Source: JBBQNJ01 sp038329845
GTDB taxonomy: Bacteria; Planctomycetota; Phycisphaerae; Tepidisphaerales; Tepidisphaeraceae
Reading direction: 5' to 3'
NCBI GenBank assembly: GCA_038329845.1
Contig: JBBQNJ010000040.1
Location: 1 to 41,994 of the forward strand
DNA: 41,994 nucleotides
Below, piece by piece: positions 9,017 to 17,762 of this stretch. Below the pieces are notes generated by a model. That model saw only the letters and a list, made by a program, of their open reading frames with translations. It was not told where the DNA came from and searched no databases. The first letter of the stretch is position 1, and the number at the start of each line of letters is the position of its first letter. Made by a program: the position numbers and the translations under genes.

Positions 9017-12010
9017 CTATTTACTGTTCACCCGGACGAAGGTCCGGCCGGGAAGATCCAGATCGAGTTCCAGCGTCGAGCCGTTGCCTTGTCCAACTCG
9101 CTTGGAACGAACCGCAACGTCCTGCCCTGCCGCGGTCGCGGTGACCACCGGGTTGTCGGCCTCGCCATAGGGCACCACCAGATGCACGGGGATCGGTTCG
9201 GCGGCCGGAATCGGCTGGGCCGGGAAGCGAATCTGATCAATCGCCATTCGCTTGCCGTAGAAACGGAAGGAGACCTCGACGGTCTGCTCGCCCTTGGGCG
9301 CGCCACCGGCCATTTCCGCGTAGTTGACGCTTGCCTTGCCCGCGCCGGCGTTCTTAATGGCCTCGATCACCTTGCCGTCGGGCCACTTCAACAGCAGGCT
9401 GTATTTCCCGTCGCATTCGGGGACATCCACCTCGACCACCGGCACGCGAGCGGGATCAAGATTCATTTTCTTGAAGAAACCGGCGTATTTCTTACCTTCG
9501 GACACCGTGATGACCGCCTTGCCTTTTTCGGCCTTCTTGCTGCCGAAGAAGACCTGCCACTTCATGATGCGATCGTTGTTGTCAAACCCTTCACTGATCT
9601 CGCGGGGCATCTGCATGGCCGGGGTGTCGGCGGGATTGAGCAGCAGCATCTCGCTGCCATCGTCATGAATCGACGCGGCGCAGTAGACCCCCCGCAGCGG
9701 ATTGCCCTGCGGTCCGGTCATCGACACATCGAGCCGGCGCGCGCCACCGGCGGCGAGCAGCATGTAATCATGAATCGGTTCGTAAGACGGCCGCGGCTTG
9801 CCCTTGGAATCGATCACCCCATAGCTGTGTTCATCGCCGCCGCCGTGGAAGATCGTCACCTTCGCCACGCCGTTGGCCGCCAATCGCGCCAGACCGAGGT
9901 TGTTGTAATGCGCCTGTCCGATCTCGCCGACTTTGTCGTACTCATATCCCTGTTCGTTGGGATAGATCTCGATCTCTCCGCCGCGGTTCATCAGGTGGCC
10001 TTCAAACAACCCGTACGGCAGATCGAACGCACCGTTGGGGGCGTAGGCATGAAAAGCAAACAAGTCGGCGTCTTTGGTCAGGCCATTGGTGACCGCAGCC
10101 GAGACCCAGGGGTCCAGCGAGGCGGTGACCGTACCGGCGTGCCCGCCGATGATCACCTTGGCGGTTGGATCGAGTCGGCGAATGATCGGGGCCAGGGTCT
10201 TGAACAGCCCCGCGTATTCATCCGCGGTGCCGGTCCAGAAATAGGTGATGTTCTCTTCGTTCCAGATCTCCCAGTCCTCGACCTGGTCGGCATACTTCTT
10301 GACGATGTCCTCGACCAGATCGGCATAGAGCGTGTTGTCCGGCGGGGTCATCTGACCGCGTCCGCCGCCGGACTTGAGCCGATCCTTATCACTGACGGTC
10401 CAACTGGGTGAACCCTCCAGAATCAACTGCACGTGCGGGGTCAGCTTGCAATAGGCCTGTACCATCTTGTCATACTTGTTCCATCGGTCCGGATCGTCCG
10501 GCTGGCCGATGAAATGCGGCCGGGAAGTGCAACGCATCCAGGTCCAATCCTTGACGATCTCGGGCGTCAGCGCGTTCTTTTGCCCGAACGCCATGCTTAC
10601 CCCGCTGTGCAATCCCATGCCTCGCGTGGGCGCTAGACGAGTCGGTTGTTCAACCTGCACCGCATCGAACCACAGCGCGCTTTCACCGGGATTGCTCAGC
10701 GTGATGGCATCTCCCGACGCCGTGGGCGGGATGAAGATGATGCGGGTGAACTCATAGGGGATGTTGTCATAGCGCCGGCCCTGATCGACGGCGCCGAATG
10801 CCGTGCGGGCGACGAACGATTCGTTCCACAACACCTGATCTCCGACCGAGACCTTCAGCCCCACGCCATCACCGGCGTAGGCGCCGCGAACGCGCAGGTA
10901 GGTCTTGCTGGTCTGCGGAAGAACGGCTTCGGCGGGCAGTTTCAGCGTCAACGTCGCGCCCGGCTCGATGGACGACGGGAACGATTTAGCATCTTCGCCG
11001 GGGTTCAGGGTCTTGCTCTGACCGGCGGCGAGGCTCTGGCCGAATTCGGCGCGAGCGCCGTCGAACTTGCCCCAGCGCAGAAGTGGTTTGGCCTGCTCGG
11101 GATTCACTCCCACGCCGGGCGGGCGAATCTGAAGCGGGCCGGCTTTCACCACACTTGTCACCGGCGAAACCGGCTCGACGGAGGACAAATCCAACGCTCC
11201 GCTGCGCAGATCGGCGCTGATCCGGGCGATGGCGACGAGAAACTCATCGCTCTTATTCCAGTCGCCGTCCTTGCCGTTGGTGAGCAACGGCGAACCGACG
11301 ATGATCCCCCTGGCCTTGCTGTCGGCGGCGGCGGCGATGAACGCCTGGGGCGTGTAATCCTCTTCACTGGCAAACTGCGAACGAATCAGGGCGTAAAACT
11401 TCCCGCCATTTTGCGGGACGAACCAGCGCGAAGGCAGCGGTTTGATCAGCGACGGCGCATCGGGCATGTAGCGCTTGAGCAATGCCGTGGGCGTGTGGCT
11501 CACTCCGCCGTAGGCCATATCGATCTGATAGCGGAAGTTCACGCCGATCAGGTCGTAGATCGCGTCGGTCTGCCAGGGATACCCTTTGCCTTTCGGCGTC
11601 GGCGACCAGGTGCCATCTTCGTTCTGCTTGACCTTCACCCCGAATGCCTGCTGGTGGTCGTTGGCCGAACCGGCCAGCGCTACCAGTACCCCGCCGGCCT
11701 TGGCGAAAGCCTGATAAGCCTTGATATCCGACTCGGGCATGCCCCCGCCGTCGATGAACAGCGCATCGAGCTTTTCGGCGTTGAATTGATCGGGATCGGC
11801 GATCTGCTCGGCCGTCAACCGTGTGACAGCCACGCCGTTCTTGCTCAGCACGTCGGCGACGTGCGTCAGATATTCGGCGTTGATATTAAAATTGGACGCA
11901 CTGGTGGATTTTTGCGGATCCCATACCGCGATTCTCGGCTCGGCGGCCATTACCGAGCCAGCGATATACGCAAGCGACAGCGCCAACAAACCCAACCGCA
12001 TTCGATTCAT
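9017..12010 (-). CDS. Secreted clan GH-A (GH39-like) glycoside hydrolase with N-terminal amidotransferase-like domain
   Basis: The start is set at ATG 12010, giving MNRMRLGLLALSLAYIAGSVMA then AEPRIA, a good signal peptide with cleavage after AxA-like SVMA. The product has 997 residues. Residues ~24-270 resemble a flavodoxin/class I amidotransferase-like fold (DALFIDGGGMPESDIKAYQ, GGVLVALAGS), as seen beside some hydrolases. The central region has the two GH-A glutamates at family spacing: the acid/base in DWEIWNEEN (E585) and the nucleophile in EIYPNEQGYEY (E686), with EGSPSW and FAFHAYAP between or before them. The C-terminal part is beta-rich. GH39 or a neighbouring GH-A family is the best guess, but substrate cannot be read from sequence. 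Probably exported, acting ahead of the GH38 enzyme encoded 57 bp downstream. Confidence 0.8.
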   Translation of the reverse strand: MNRMRLGLLALSLAYIAGSVMAAEPRIAVWDPQKSTSASNFNINAEYLTHVADVLSKNGVAVTRLTAEQIADPDQFNAEKLDALFIDGGGMPESDIKAYQAFAKAGGVLVALAGSANDHQQAFGVKVKQNEDGTWSPTPKGKGYPWQTDAIYDLIGVNFRYQIDMAYGGVSHTPTALLKRYMPDAPSLIKPLPSRWFVPQNGGKFYALIRSQFASEEDYTPQAFIAAAADSKARGIIVGSPLLTNGKDGDWNKSDEFLVAIARISADLRSGALDLSSVEPVSPVTSVVKAGPLQIRPPGVGVNPEQAKPLLRWGKFDGARAEFGQSLAAGQSKTLNPGEDAKSFPSSIEPGATLTLKLPAEAVLPQTSKTYLRVRGAYAGDGVGLKVSVGDQVLWNESFVARTAFGAVDQGRRYDNIPYEFTRIIFIPPTASGDAITLSNPGESALWFDAVQVEQPTRLAPTRGMGLHSGVSMAFGQKNALTPEIVKDWTWMRCTSRPHFIGQPDDPDRWNKYDKMVQAYCKLTPHVQLILEGSPSWTVSDKDRLKSGGGRGQMTPPDNTLYADLVEDIVKKYADQVEDWEIWNEENITYFWTGTADEYAGLFKTLAPIIRRLDPTAKVIIGGHAGTVTASLDPWVSAAVTNGLTKDADLFAFHAYAPNGAFDLPYGLFEGHLMNRGGEIEIYPNEQGYEYDKVGEIGQAHYNNLGLARLAANGVAKVTIFHGGGDEHSYGVIDSKGKPRPSYEPIHDYMLLAAGGARRLDVSMTGPQGNPLRGVYCAASIHDDGSEMLLLNPADTPAMQMPREISEGFDNNDRIMKWQVFFGSKKAEKGKAVITVSEGKKYAGFFKKMNLDPARVPVVEVDVPECDGKYSLLLKWPDGKVIEAIKNAGAGKASVNYAEMAGGAPKGEQTVEVSFRFYGKRMAIDQIRFPAQPIPAAEPIPVHLVVPYGEADNPVVTATAAGQDVAVRSKRVGQGNGSTLELDLDLPGRTFVRVNSK

Positions 12011-12096
12011 AACTCGCTCTGTAAGAAGACAAACCCCAGGTCCGCACTCACCCGCACCCAGGCATGACGACGCGATGGGCCGTCTCGGGCTCACCC

Positions 12097-12846
12097 TCAA
12101 TCCCAAGTGGCATTCCAGTATCGATCGCGGAGCGCATCCCGCTCGTGCCAGTCGGCAAAGCCATAGGTCTTGTATAGTTCCTGGTAGCGATACCGAGCCA
12201 CATGCATGTCGTGGAAGAGAATGTTGCCCGTGCCGGTGTGATCGCCGACATGGCTGGCCACGCGATGGCGCGGCCCGCTGGGGATGCTGTGGCGATACTC
12301 CACCAGGTCCTCCTTGGCGCCGGATTCACCGCCGGTATGCGTCTGACCATAGAGCGTGGCGTAGGTGCTGGCCCAGGGCGAGGCCATGGAAGCCCAGCGG
12401 GCATCGTACGCTAGAACCTTAATGGTTGGATTGCGAACGTTCTTGTAGAGCCGGATGCGCCAGTCCTTGCTCCCATCGGGCTCGGTCACTTGTCCGCCAA
12501 TCCCGCCTTGATTGACGCTGTAGTTGTTCTCGAGCGTCGAGCGCTTGGTGAAGTCGCGCGAAGGGCACGCCAGCGGGAACCCCTCGTGCCAGTCGTTCGT
12601 CAGCCGCATGTATTTCATCACCATCGGAGGCCAGCCGAGGTTCGGAAGAATCCCGTCGTTGTCGCCGGCGTACATGCTCAGGCTCAGGCCGATCTGGCGC
12701 AGGTTGCTGGCGCATTGCACCGTCGCCGCCGCCTGCCGGGCCATGCTCAGGGCCGGCAACAGGATGGCGATAAGAACGGCGATCACCCCGATGACCACGA
12801 GAAGTTCCACCAAGGTAAAAGCACAGTGGGTTGGTCTATTGGTCAT
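12097..12846 (-). CDS. Type II pseudopilin-like protein A (HDMH variant)
   Basis: The start ATG 12846 follows CGGAG at five bases. The 249-residue protein begins with a short basic leader and the prepilin peptidase/methylation motif FTLVELLVVIGVIAVL, then a transmembrane helix and the conserved QCASNLRQIGLSLSMYA. This is the common planctomycete pseudopilin architecture. Instead of the usual C-terminal F-x-DGH the protein has GNILFHDMHVARYRYQELY. It is closely similar to protein B encoded just upstream (same layout, CPSRDF/CPESDF, SIPSGPRHRVASHVG versus SVPTGPRKKVASHVG), so the two are tandem paralogues. Role: presumably an exported pilus-like or secretion-associated subunit; partner proteins (GspE/GspF/PilD) are not in the window. 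Confidence 0.85.
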   Translation of the reverse strand: MTNRPTHCAFTLVELLVVIGVIAVLIAILLPALSMARQAAATVQCASNLRQIGLSLSMYAGDNDGILPNLGWPPMVMKYMRLTNDWHEGFPLACPSRDFTKRSTLENNYSVNQGGIGGQVTEPDGSKDWRIRLYKNVRNPTIKVLAYDARWASMASPWASTYATLYGQTHTGGESGAKEDLVEYRHSIPSGPRHRVASHVGDHTGTGNILFHDMHVARYRYQELYKTYGFADWHERDALRDRYWNATWD

Positions 12847-12924
12847 GACGACTCCGTTTCGGAGCGACTCAAAGGTGCCCCGTCGTATTAGAACGCTGTT
12901 CCGCAATACCGATTCCAGATCTTC

Positions 12925-13662
12925 CTATTCGCCGGAGGCATCCCAGTAGCGATCCCGCTTGGAATACTGGGTCTGCCAGTTGAACCCCCAGGTCTTGTAC
13001 AGTTCCTGGTAGTGATAAACCGACACGTGCATGTCGTGAAACAGGATATTGGCCAGGCCGGTATGCGTGCCGACATGGCTCGCCACCTTTTTCCGCGGTC
13101 CGGTGGGCACGCTGTGGCGGTATTCGACGAAGTCCTCGGGGGCGCTGCTCTCGCTGCCGCCGGCGGGCTGCCCGTCCATGCTGCTGTAGGTGCTGGCGTA
13201 AGGGTTGCTCATGCTGAACCAGCGGGCCTCGTAGACGAAAATCTTCTCCTGAGAATTGCGAATGTTCTTGAACAACCGGTAATTGTTCATCCCATTCCCC
13301 CCGCCGCGCGTACTCAGCCCGCCCTTGTTCACCGTAATGTTGCTCTCGAACGTCGAGTTCTTCTTGAAGTCGCTCTCGGGACAGGCCAGGGGAAACCCTT
13401 CCTGCCGCGTCGCGCTGATCTTCAAATAGTCCATCACCATCGTCGGCCAATTATAGTTAGGCAAAAATCCGCGGTTCTCGCCTGCGTAGAATTGCAGCGC
13501 CAGCCCGATCTGCCGCAGATTGCTGGCGCATCGCACCGTCGATGCCGCCTGGCGGGCCTTGTTCAACGCCGGCAGCAATAGGGCGATCAACATGGCGATC
13601 AGGCCGATCACCACAAGCAGCTCAACCAGCGTAAAACCTTTTGTGAGGCGGACTTTCGACAT
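12925..13662 (-). CDS. Type II pseudopilin-like protein B (HDMH variant)
   Basis: Two adjacent ATG codons occur at 13665 and 13662. The second is chosen because AAGGAGG lies six bases before it, compared with three for the first. The 245-residue product starts MSKVRLTKG and continues with FTLVELLVVIGLIAML, a membrane helix and RCASNLRQIGLALQFYAGEN. The C-terminal half contains GLANILFHDMHVSVYHYQELYKTWGF. It is a paralogue of protein A, with colinear similarity along the whole length. The expected family ending of an aspartate-glycine-histidine segment is replaced by FHDMH in both. Gap to protein A is 78 bp; gap to protein C is 32 bp, so cotranscription is likely. Confidence 0.87.
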   Translation of the reverse strand: MSKVRLTKGFTLVELLVVIGLIAMLIALLLPALNKARQAASTVRCASNLRQIGLALQFYAGENRGFLPNYNWPTMVMDYLKISATRQEGFPLACPESDFKKNSTFESNITVNKGGLSTRGGGNGMNNYRLFKNIRNSQEKIFVYEARWFSMSNPYASTYSSMDGQPAGGSESSAPEDFVEYRHSVPTGPRKKVASHVGTHTGLANILFHDMHVSVYHYQELYKTWGFNWQTQYSKRDRYWDASGE

Positions 13663-13694
13663 CATTTGCCTCCTTGAATGGGGCCTGAGCGGGT

Positions 13695-14546
13695 TCACCA
13701 CCAGCACCAGTGGTTATTCGGTCGGCCTGGGCCGGAATTGCCCTTGGGATCAAGCAGTAAATCGGCATCGGTCAAAGACCCTGCGTGGCCATCGACAAAG
13801 ACAAAGTTCGCATAACCCTGCGTGGTCAATGCGGTGGGCCCGGCCTTCACCTTCCCATGTCTTACGCCGGGATAGTTCTTGCGGTTTGGATTGGGCAGCG
13901 AAGTTCGCTTCGTGCCGGGGCTCCAGGGGTTGTGCGACTTGTATCCAAGCGGAGCTGGGCTACTGGTGAAAAACGTGGCGCAGGTGTATCCGTCGCTGGA
14001 CTGAACGTTGTTGGACTCTCCGGCGAACATATCGCCGGCCAGGATGATCTCGCTGGATCGCGGCACCTTCACGCGGGCCAAGTCGCAGCGCTGCGTGTTG
14101 GAAAGAAATCCGTTAAGCCCATAGGTAGCCGCCCCGGCGACAAGACTCTGCTCATCGCGGGTCGAAACCGGACAGAAGAACAGATACCTGTCGTCCTGTT
14201 TGAGCGCGTTGGGATCGCTGGAAAGCACCTTGCCCAGGTACGGCGCCAGTCGATTGTGCCAGTTGGTCTTGTAATGCGTCTTGGTATCGCCGCTGAAGCC
14301 CAACGTCGCGGCCTGCGGATCGCTCAGCGGGGTAAAAAGCATGGTAAACTTGCCGCGATTCGCGTCGGCGTACATCTGCTCCGCCAAGCCGACCTGGCGG
14401 AGGTTGGACAGGCACTTCACATTGCTTGCCGGAGCCCGAGCGGCGTTCAGCGCCGGCAACAGCAGACCGATCAACACGGCGATCACGCCAACCACCACGA
14501 GCAGCTCCACCAGCGTAAAACCTCGTTGTGAAAGGCGGCAGACCAT
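13695..14546 (-). CDS. Type II pseudopilin-like protein C (H-x-DG C-terminal type)
   Basis: The start ATG 14546 is preceded by GGAGG at five bases. The 283-residue protein starts MVCRLSQRG, followed by FTLVELLVVVGVIAVL, the transmembrane helix and CLSNLRQVGLAEQMYADANRG. The C-terminal part has RHGKVKAGPTALTTQGYANF and then VFVDGHAGSLTDADLL, the classic H-x-DG arrangement of planctomycete pseudopilin-like (DUF1559-related) proteins. It is more distant from A and B than these are from each other. The three genes form a same-strand set between PEP-CTERM genes and glycosidase genes. The short upstream extension of the frame is ignored because the ribosome site supports ATG 14546. Confidence 0.87.
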   Translation of the reverse strand: MVCRLSQRGFTLVELLVVVGVIAVLIGLLLPALNAARAPASNVKCLSNLRQVGLAEQMYADANRGKFTMLFTPLSDPQAATLGFSGDTKTHYKTNWHNRLAPYLGKVLSSDPNALKQDDRYLFFCPVSTRDEQSLVAGAATYGLNGFLSNTQRCDLARVKVPRSSEIILAGDMFAGESNNVQSSDGYTCATFFTSSPAPLGYKSHNPWSPGTKRTSLPNPNRKNYPGVRHGKVKAGPTALTTQGYANFVFVDGHAGSLTDADLLLDPKGNSGPGRPNNHWCWW

Positions 14547-14592
14547 GGCGCCTCCGGTGGCGGAAGTAACTCTCAATCCCATCGACGCCTGC

Positions 14593-15354
14593 TCATCGGC
14601 GCCTGCGTCGCAGAAGAGCAAGCCCGCCCAGACCCATCAGGGAAAGGCTCGCCGGTTCGGGGACGATGGTGTTGATTGTCAGAATCGGAGCATCCGCGCC
14701 GTCGGTGTCAATGGACCAGCGATTCAGATTGTTCAGACTAATACCGGCACTGAGGTTCCAGCGGAAAAACGCCTCGGTCTGGTTAGGCGTGTTCCCGGTA
14801 AAAAATGACTGGAGCGACCCCAAAACGCCTGCAGGCAAGGTGAACGTCAGCGTATAATCCGGAGCGACGAAGGTCGGCGAGTTGTTGTTGATCGTCTCGG
14901 TGTCGGCCTCTCCCGCCCTGGCGATAAACTTGTTGGCCGTATTCGGATCACTCGAAGCACCGAGAAAAAGGGATGTGCCGCTGTTATCTGGATCGGAGGT
15001 TCCCAGCAGATACACGTCCAGATCTTTAATGCCGTTAGACTGTTCCCGCGCCCCGGCCATACGGTAAGTCAGCGTCGCCGAATCAATAGTTTCACCAGCC
15101 CCCAGCGTCGGCAAGGTGAATCCGATCACCGCATTCAGCGTTGCTCTCGTTCCGTTGCCCCCGGTCGTGCCGATGGTTCCGCCACCACTGTCCGCATAAT
15201 AACCCAGCGCCGATCCACCCGACTGCCGGTCGCCGACGATCGTGTCCTTCGACGCGATGTCCGGCGTATAGATCGCCGCCGTCGCCGCCGACGCCATCGC
15301 CAGCATCGCAATCGGCATCGACGCCGCGCAAAGAGTCTTAAGATTCTTCTTCAT
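14593..15354 (-). CDS. PEP-CTERM sorting domain protein
   Basis: This 253-residue exported protein starts at ATG 15354 (GGAG seven bases upstream) with a signal peptide, MKKNLKTLCAASMPIAMLAM then ASAATA. The mature part is rich in Gly, Thr, Asn and Asp, with a DNRLREXX-like beta-sandwich feel (VIGFTLPTLGAGETIDSATL, DLDVYLLGTSDPDNSG). It ends with a PEP-CTERM tail: VPEPASLSLMG, a short hydrophobic helix and LLRRRRR. In PEP-CTERM systems an exosortase processes this tail and the protein is linked to the surface, usually alongside exopolysaccharide. The exosortase gene is not in this window. Its GC content looks lower than that of the metabolic genes around it. Confidence 0.9.
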   Translation of the reverse strand: MKKNLKTLCAASMPIAMLAMASAATAAIYTPDIASKDTIVGDRQSGGSALGYYADSGGGTIGTTGGNGTRATLNAVIGFTLPTLGAGETIDSATLTYRMAGAREQSNGIKDLDVYLLGTSDPDNSGTSLFLGASSDPNTANKFIARAGEADTETINNNSPTFVAPDYTLTFTLPAGVLGSLQSFFTGNTPNQTEAFFRWNLSAGISLNNLNRWSIDTDGADAPILTINTIVPEPASLSLMGLGGLALLRRRRR

Positions 15355-15461
15355 GGTAATTCTCCACTTCCAATTGACCTGCCATGACCGCAACCATGAC
15401 CGAATCGTAAATTACAGAACCCAACCGCCGATGGGGGCCAGTCGCGCGTGTCGTCATGAGC

Positions 15462-15489
15462 CGCGCGTCTGGGCGATCCCAGACACGCG
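15462..15489 (-). terminator. Stem-loop after the repeat-rich PEP-CTERM gene
   Basis: A perfect 7-bp stem (GTCTGGG / CCCAGAC at 15467-15473 and 15478-15484) with loop CGAT extends by four more G:C pairs beyond one mismatch. It lies about 30 bases past the stop codon at 15521. There is no T-run, so it may be a weak terminator or an mRNA-stabilising hairpin. Confidence 0.5.
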
Positions 15490-15520
15490 ACCATGATGAA
15501 GACACGTCCGAAATCTGCGC

Positions 15521-16636
15521 TTAGGCCAGCCGACGCCGACGCAGCAACGTCAGGCCGCCCAGGCCGGCCAAAACCGCCAAGCTCGTCGGCTCGGGAACGA
15601 TCTGCACCAGCCCAGTTCCAGCGAAATAGGCATCGTACTGGAAATCAGCGCCGCTGCTGCTGGAACCATAGGTCCCAACGGCGGAGTAGCTCGTCCCGTT
15701 CAGGATCAAGCTGCCGATGATGTCATTGACGCCAGCATTCAAGGTGACGCGCGGCGTGGCACCAAGGGCGATGTCGAGCGTCGCCGTATCGTCGATTCCA
15801 GCGCTCGTACTCAGGTTGAGCTTGCCGGTGGTTCCGATCGTCACGTCGTCAACGCCGAGCGTGGCGGTGGCCGAGACGTTCAGGGTGCCGCCGCTGACGG
15901 TCGTCCCACCGGCGTAGGTGTTGGCACCATTGAGATTGAGTGTTCCCGATTGGACGAATACCCCGGTGGTGCTGGCTAAAATGCCATTGACGTTCGTCAC
16001 CCCGTTGTTGCTGAGACCCGCTGAGATGGTCTGACCGGCCACGGAGGTTACCGTAGCGTCGCTCGTGCCAACGGTAAACGATCCGGCATTGTTAATATTG
16101 CCGAATCGAATCTGCACCGTCCCACTGCCTCCACTTCCAGTGATCGTGCTGTGAACGTTGCCCGTGCCCGTGATATCACCATTGATGAGGACTTGCTTAT
16201 TCTTGTTGTTTGTTGGCGTCGAGTGGCTAACAACCTGCAAATTGCTCCCCAGAACGAGTTTGGCATCGATCGACAAGCTCGTGTTCTGAGAGGCCGTATT
16301 TACATAATAGATCGTTGCCAGTCCACCCGTATCGTTGAAGGTCAAAGAGGAGGAAGGGTTCCCCGCCGCAATCGTCCATGTATTGTTGCCATTATTAATG
16401 TGAACCAACCCGTTGATCGTGTAGTTTGCGCTGCTGTTCACGGTGGTTGTGATACCAGAAGCACTATTATAGTAAACACCGTCACCGGTACTGTTGGGCA
16501 CGCCACTGGGAGACCATTTACTGCTATCGCCCCAGTTCCCGGTGCCAGTGGACTTATAGTTGGCCGCCTGGGCGTTGGGGACAAGCGATGCCGCGAGGGT
16601 CAAAGCCGCTGCGGAAAAGAGAATCGTTCGAGTCAT
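15521..16636 (-). CDS. PEP-CTERM protein with autotransporter-type strand repeats
   Basis: The ATG at 16636 is selected over the in-frame GTG at 16642 because AAGGAG is five bases upstream. The 371-residue product has a signal peptide (MTRTILFSAAALTLAASLVP then NAQA) and a long Asn/Thr/Gly/Ser-rich region likely to form a beta-helix. This region includes NWGDSSKWSPSGVPN near the N-terminus and the passenger-associated repeat pattern NLNGANTYAGGTTVSGGTL near residue 235-260. It ends with VPEPTSLAVLAG, a hydrophobic helix and LLRRRRLA, a PEP-CTERM tail. Probably a surface-displayed, possibly glycan-binding or adhesive protein. It is the first gene after the LacI-type regulator on the same strand. 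Base composition is clearly more A/T-rich than the flanking genes. Confidence 0.9.
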   Translation of the reverse strand: MTRTILFSAAALTLAASLVPNAQAANYKSTGTGNWGDSSKWSPSGVPNSTGDGVYYNSASGITTTVNSSANYTINGLVHINNGNNTWTIAAGNPSSSLTFNDTGGLATIYYVNTASQNTSLSIDAKLVLGSNLQVVSHSTPTNNKNKQVLINGDITGTGNVHSTITGSGGSGTVQIRFGNINNAGSFTVGTSDATVTSVAGQTISAGLSNNGVTNVNGILASTTGVFVQSGTLNLNGANTYAGGTTVSGGTLNVSATATLGVDDVTIGTTGKLNLSTSAGIDDTATLDIALGATPRVTLNAGVNDIIGSLILNGTSYSAVGTYGSSSSGADFQYDAYFAGTGLVQIVPEPTSLAVLAGLGGLTLLRRRRLA

Positions 16637-16666
16637 AGCCACTCCTTAAAAAGAGAAGATGGGGGA

Positions 16667-16685
16667 AATCTGCAACATGCAGATT
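16667..16685. promoter_or_regulatory. Perfect 8-bp inverted repeat in the LacI/PEP-CTERM gap
   Basis: AATCTGCA-ACA-TGCAGATT forms a perfect inverted repeat between the stop of the LacI-type gene (16702) and the start of the PEP-CTERM gene (16636). It could be a regulator binding site or an RNA hairpin. It lacks the central CG usual for LacI-family operators. Confidence 0.4.
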
Positions 16686-16701
16686 CCAAAGTTACTTTCG
16701 G

Positions 16702-17724
16702 TCAGGTTTCTCCAAAAACCAAATGACACGGAATTTTACTCGATTCAAGTTCGCCGCCGTTGGCGATGATCTTGACGAGCATTTTTACGGACTGTCGGCC
16801 CAGTTGTTCGATATCCAGCACGACGGTGGTGATCGGCACGCCGCCTGCGGTGACGGGGGCATCCTCGATGGTGGTGATCGCCAGGTCTTCTCCCGGGCGC
16901 ACCCCGCGAGCGAAGGCGGCGGTCACCAGGGGCAAGGCCGTCCAACCGGAATAAGTGACCACGGCATCGGGCCGATCGGGCCGGTCCATCCACGCCAAGG
17001 CGGGCTTGAACCGCAGATCGGCGATTCGACCCTCGACGGCCACGGGCCGGGTGCAGGCAACTTCGGTGACATCGGGCTTCAGCCCCGCGGCGGTCATGGC
17101 GTCGAAATAGCCGTCGAGCCGGTCGGTTTCGCTGTAATGGCCCGATCCCCCCATCCTGAAATATCCGATTTTCCGGTGTCCCCGCTGGATCAGGTGTTCG
17201 GTCGCCATCCGGCCGGCCGCCACGTCGTCGGGGTAGACGCTGTTGGCTGGGCGCTTCACGTTCATCCATACGCTGGGGATGGCGTGGCGCGCGATCGCCG
17301 CGATCATCGGCGCGGGAATCCGGTGGGTGTAGTTGATCAGCAGCCCATCGCACATCGCCTCGACGACCATTTGCGGCAGAAATCCGGCGGCGGAGAGCGT
17401 TTCACTGGGCAGCCGATGCAGAACCAGGTGCATCTGATGGTTGTGCAGTTCTTCGAGGATCGAATCGCTCAGCAGCACGCTGTGGCCGCTGACCTCGGAC
17501 TCATTGGCCCGCAGGAGGGAAATGCATCCGAACTTGCCGCTGGCGGTCGCCTTGGCCGCGACATTAGGTCGATAATTGAGCTTTTCGGCCAGATCGCGAA
17601 TATTCTGGGCCCGCCTGACGATCGCCGGGCGGGTGTCTTTTAGCGGGGAATTGAGGATGCGCTGCACCGTCCGGGGTGAAACGCCCACTTCCGCCGCGAT
17701 CTTGCCAAAAAGTACATTCGACAT
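16702..17724 (-). CDS. LacI-family transcriptional regulator
   Basis: The 340-residue protein has an N-terminal helix-turn-helix, FGKIAAEVGVSPRTVQRILN (residues ~6-25), followed by the hinge-helix segment LNYRPNVAAKATASGK. The C-terminal periplasmic-binding-protein-like sensor domain runs from FGCISLL to the end, including AIPSVWMNV, DDVAAGRMATEHLIQRGHRK and PVTAGGVPITTVVLDIEQLG. Length and order fit the family. Such proteins bind operators as dimers and release DNA on binding a sugar. A likely operator overlaps the -10 of its own promoter. It is the first gene of the PEP-CTERM/pseudopilin/glycosidase run, so it is probably the local regulator. The inducer is unknown. Confidence 0.93.
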   Translation of the reverse strand: MSNVLFGKIAAEVGVSPRTVQRILNSPLKDTRPAIVRRAQNIRDLAEKLNYRPNVAAKATASGKFGCISLLRANESEVSGHSVLLSDSILEELHNHQMHLVLHRLPSETLSAAGFLPQMVVEAMCDGLLINYTHRIPAPMIAAIARHAIPSVWMNVKRPANSVYPDDVAAGRMATEHLIQRGHRKIGYFRMGGSGHYSETDRLDGYFDAMTAAGLKPDVTEVACTRPVAVEGRIADLRFKPALAWMDRPDRPDAVVTYSGWTALPLVTAAFARGVRPGEDLAITTIEDAPVTAGGVPITTVVLDIEQLGRQSVKMLVKIIANGGELESSKIPCHLVFGET

Positions 17725-17744
17725 CGAGTTGACCCGAGAACTTA

Positions 17745-17762
17745 TTTGACTCCGTAGACAAA
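17745..17762. promoter_or_regulatory. Candidate LacI-family operator
   Basis: TTTGACTCCGTAGACAAA is an 18-bp palindrome with a central CG and seven of nine symmetric base pairs, the form expected of a LacI/GalR operator. It lies 20 bases upstream of the LacI-type gene start and touches its -10 box, fitting negative autoregulation. Confidence 0.6.
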
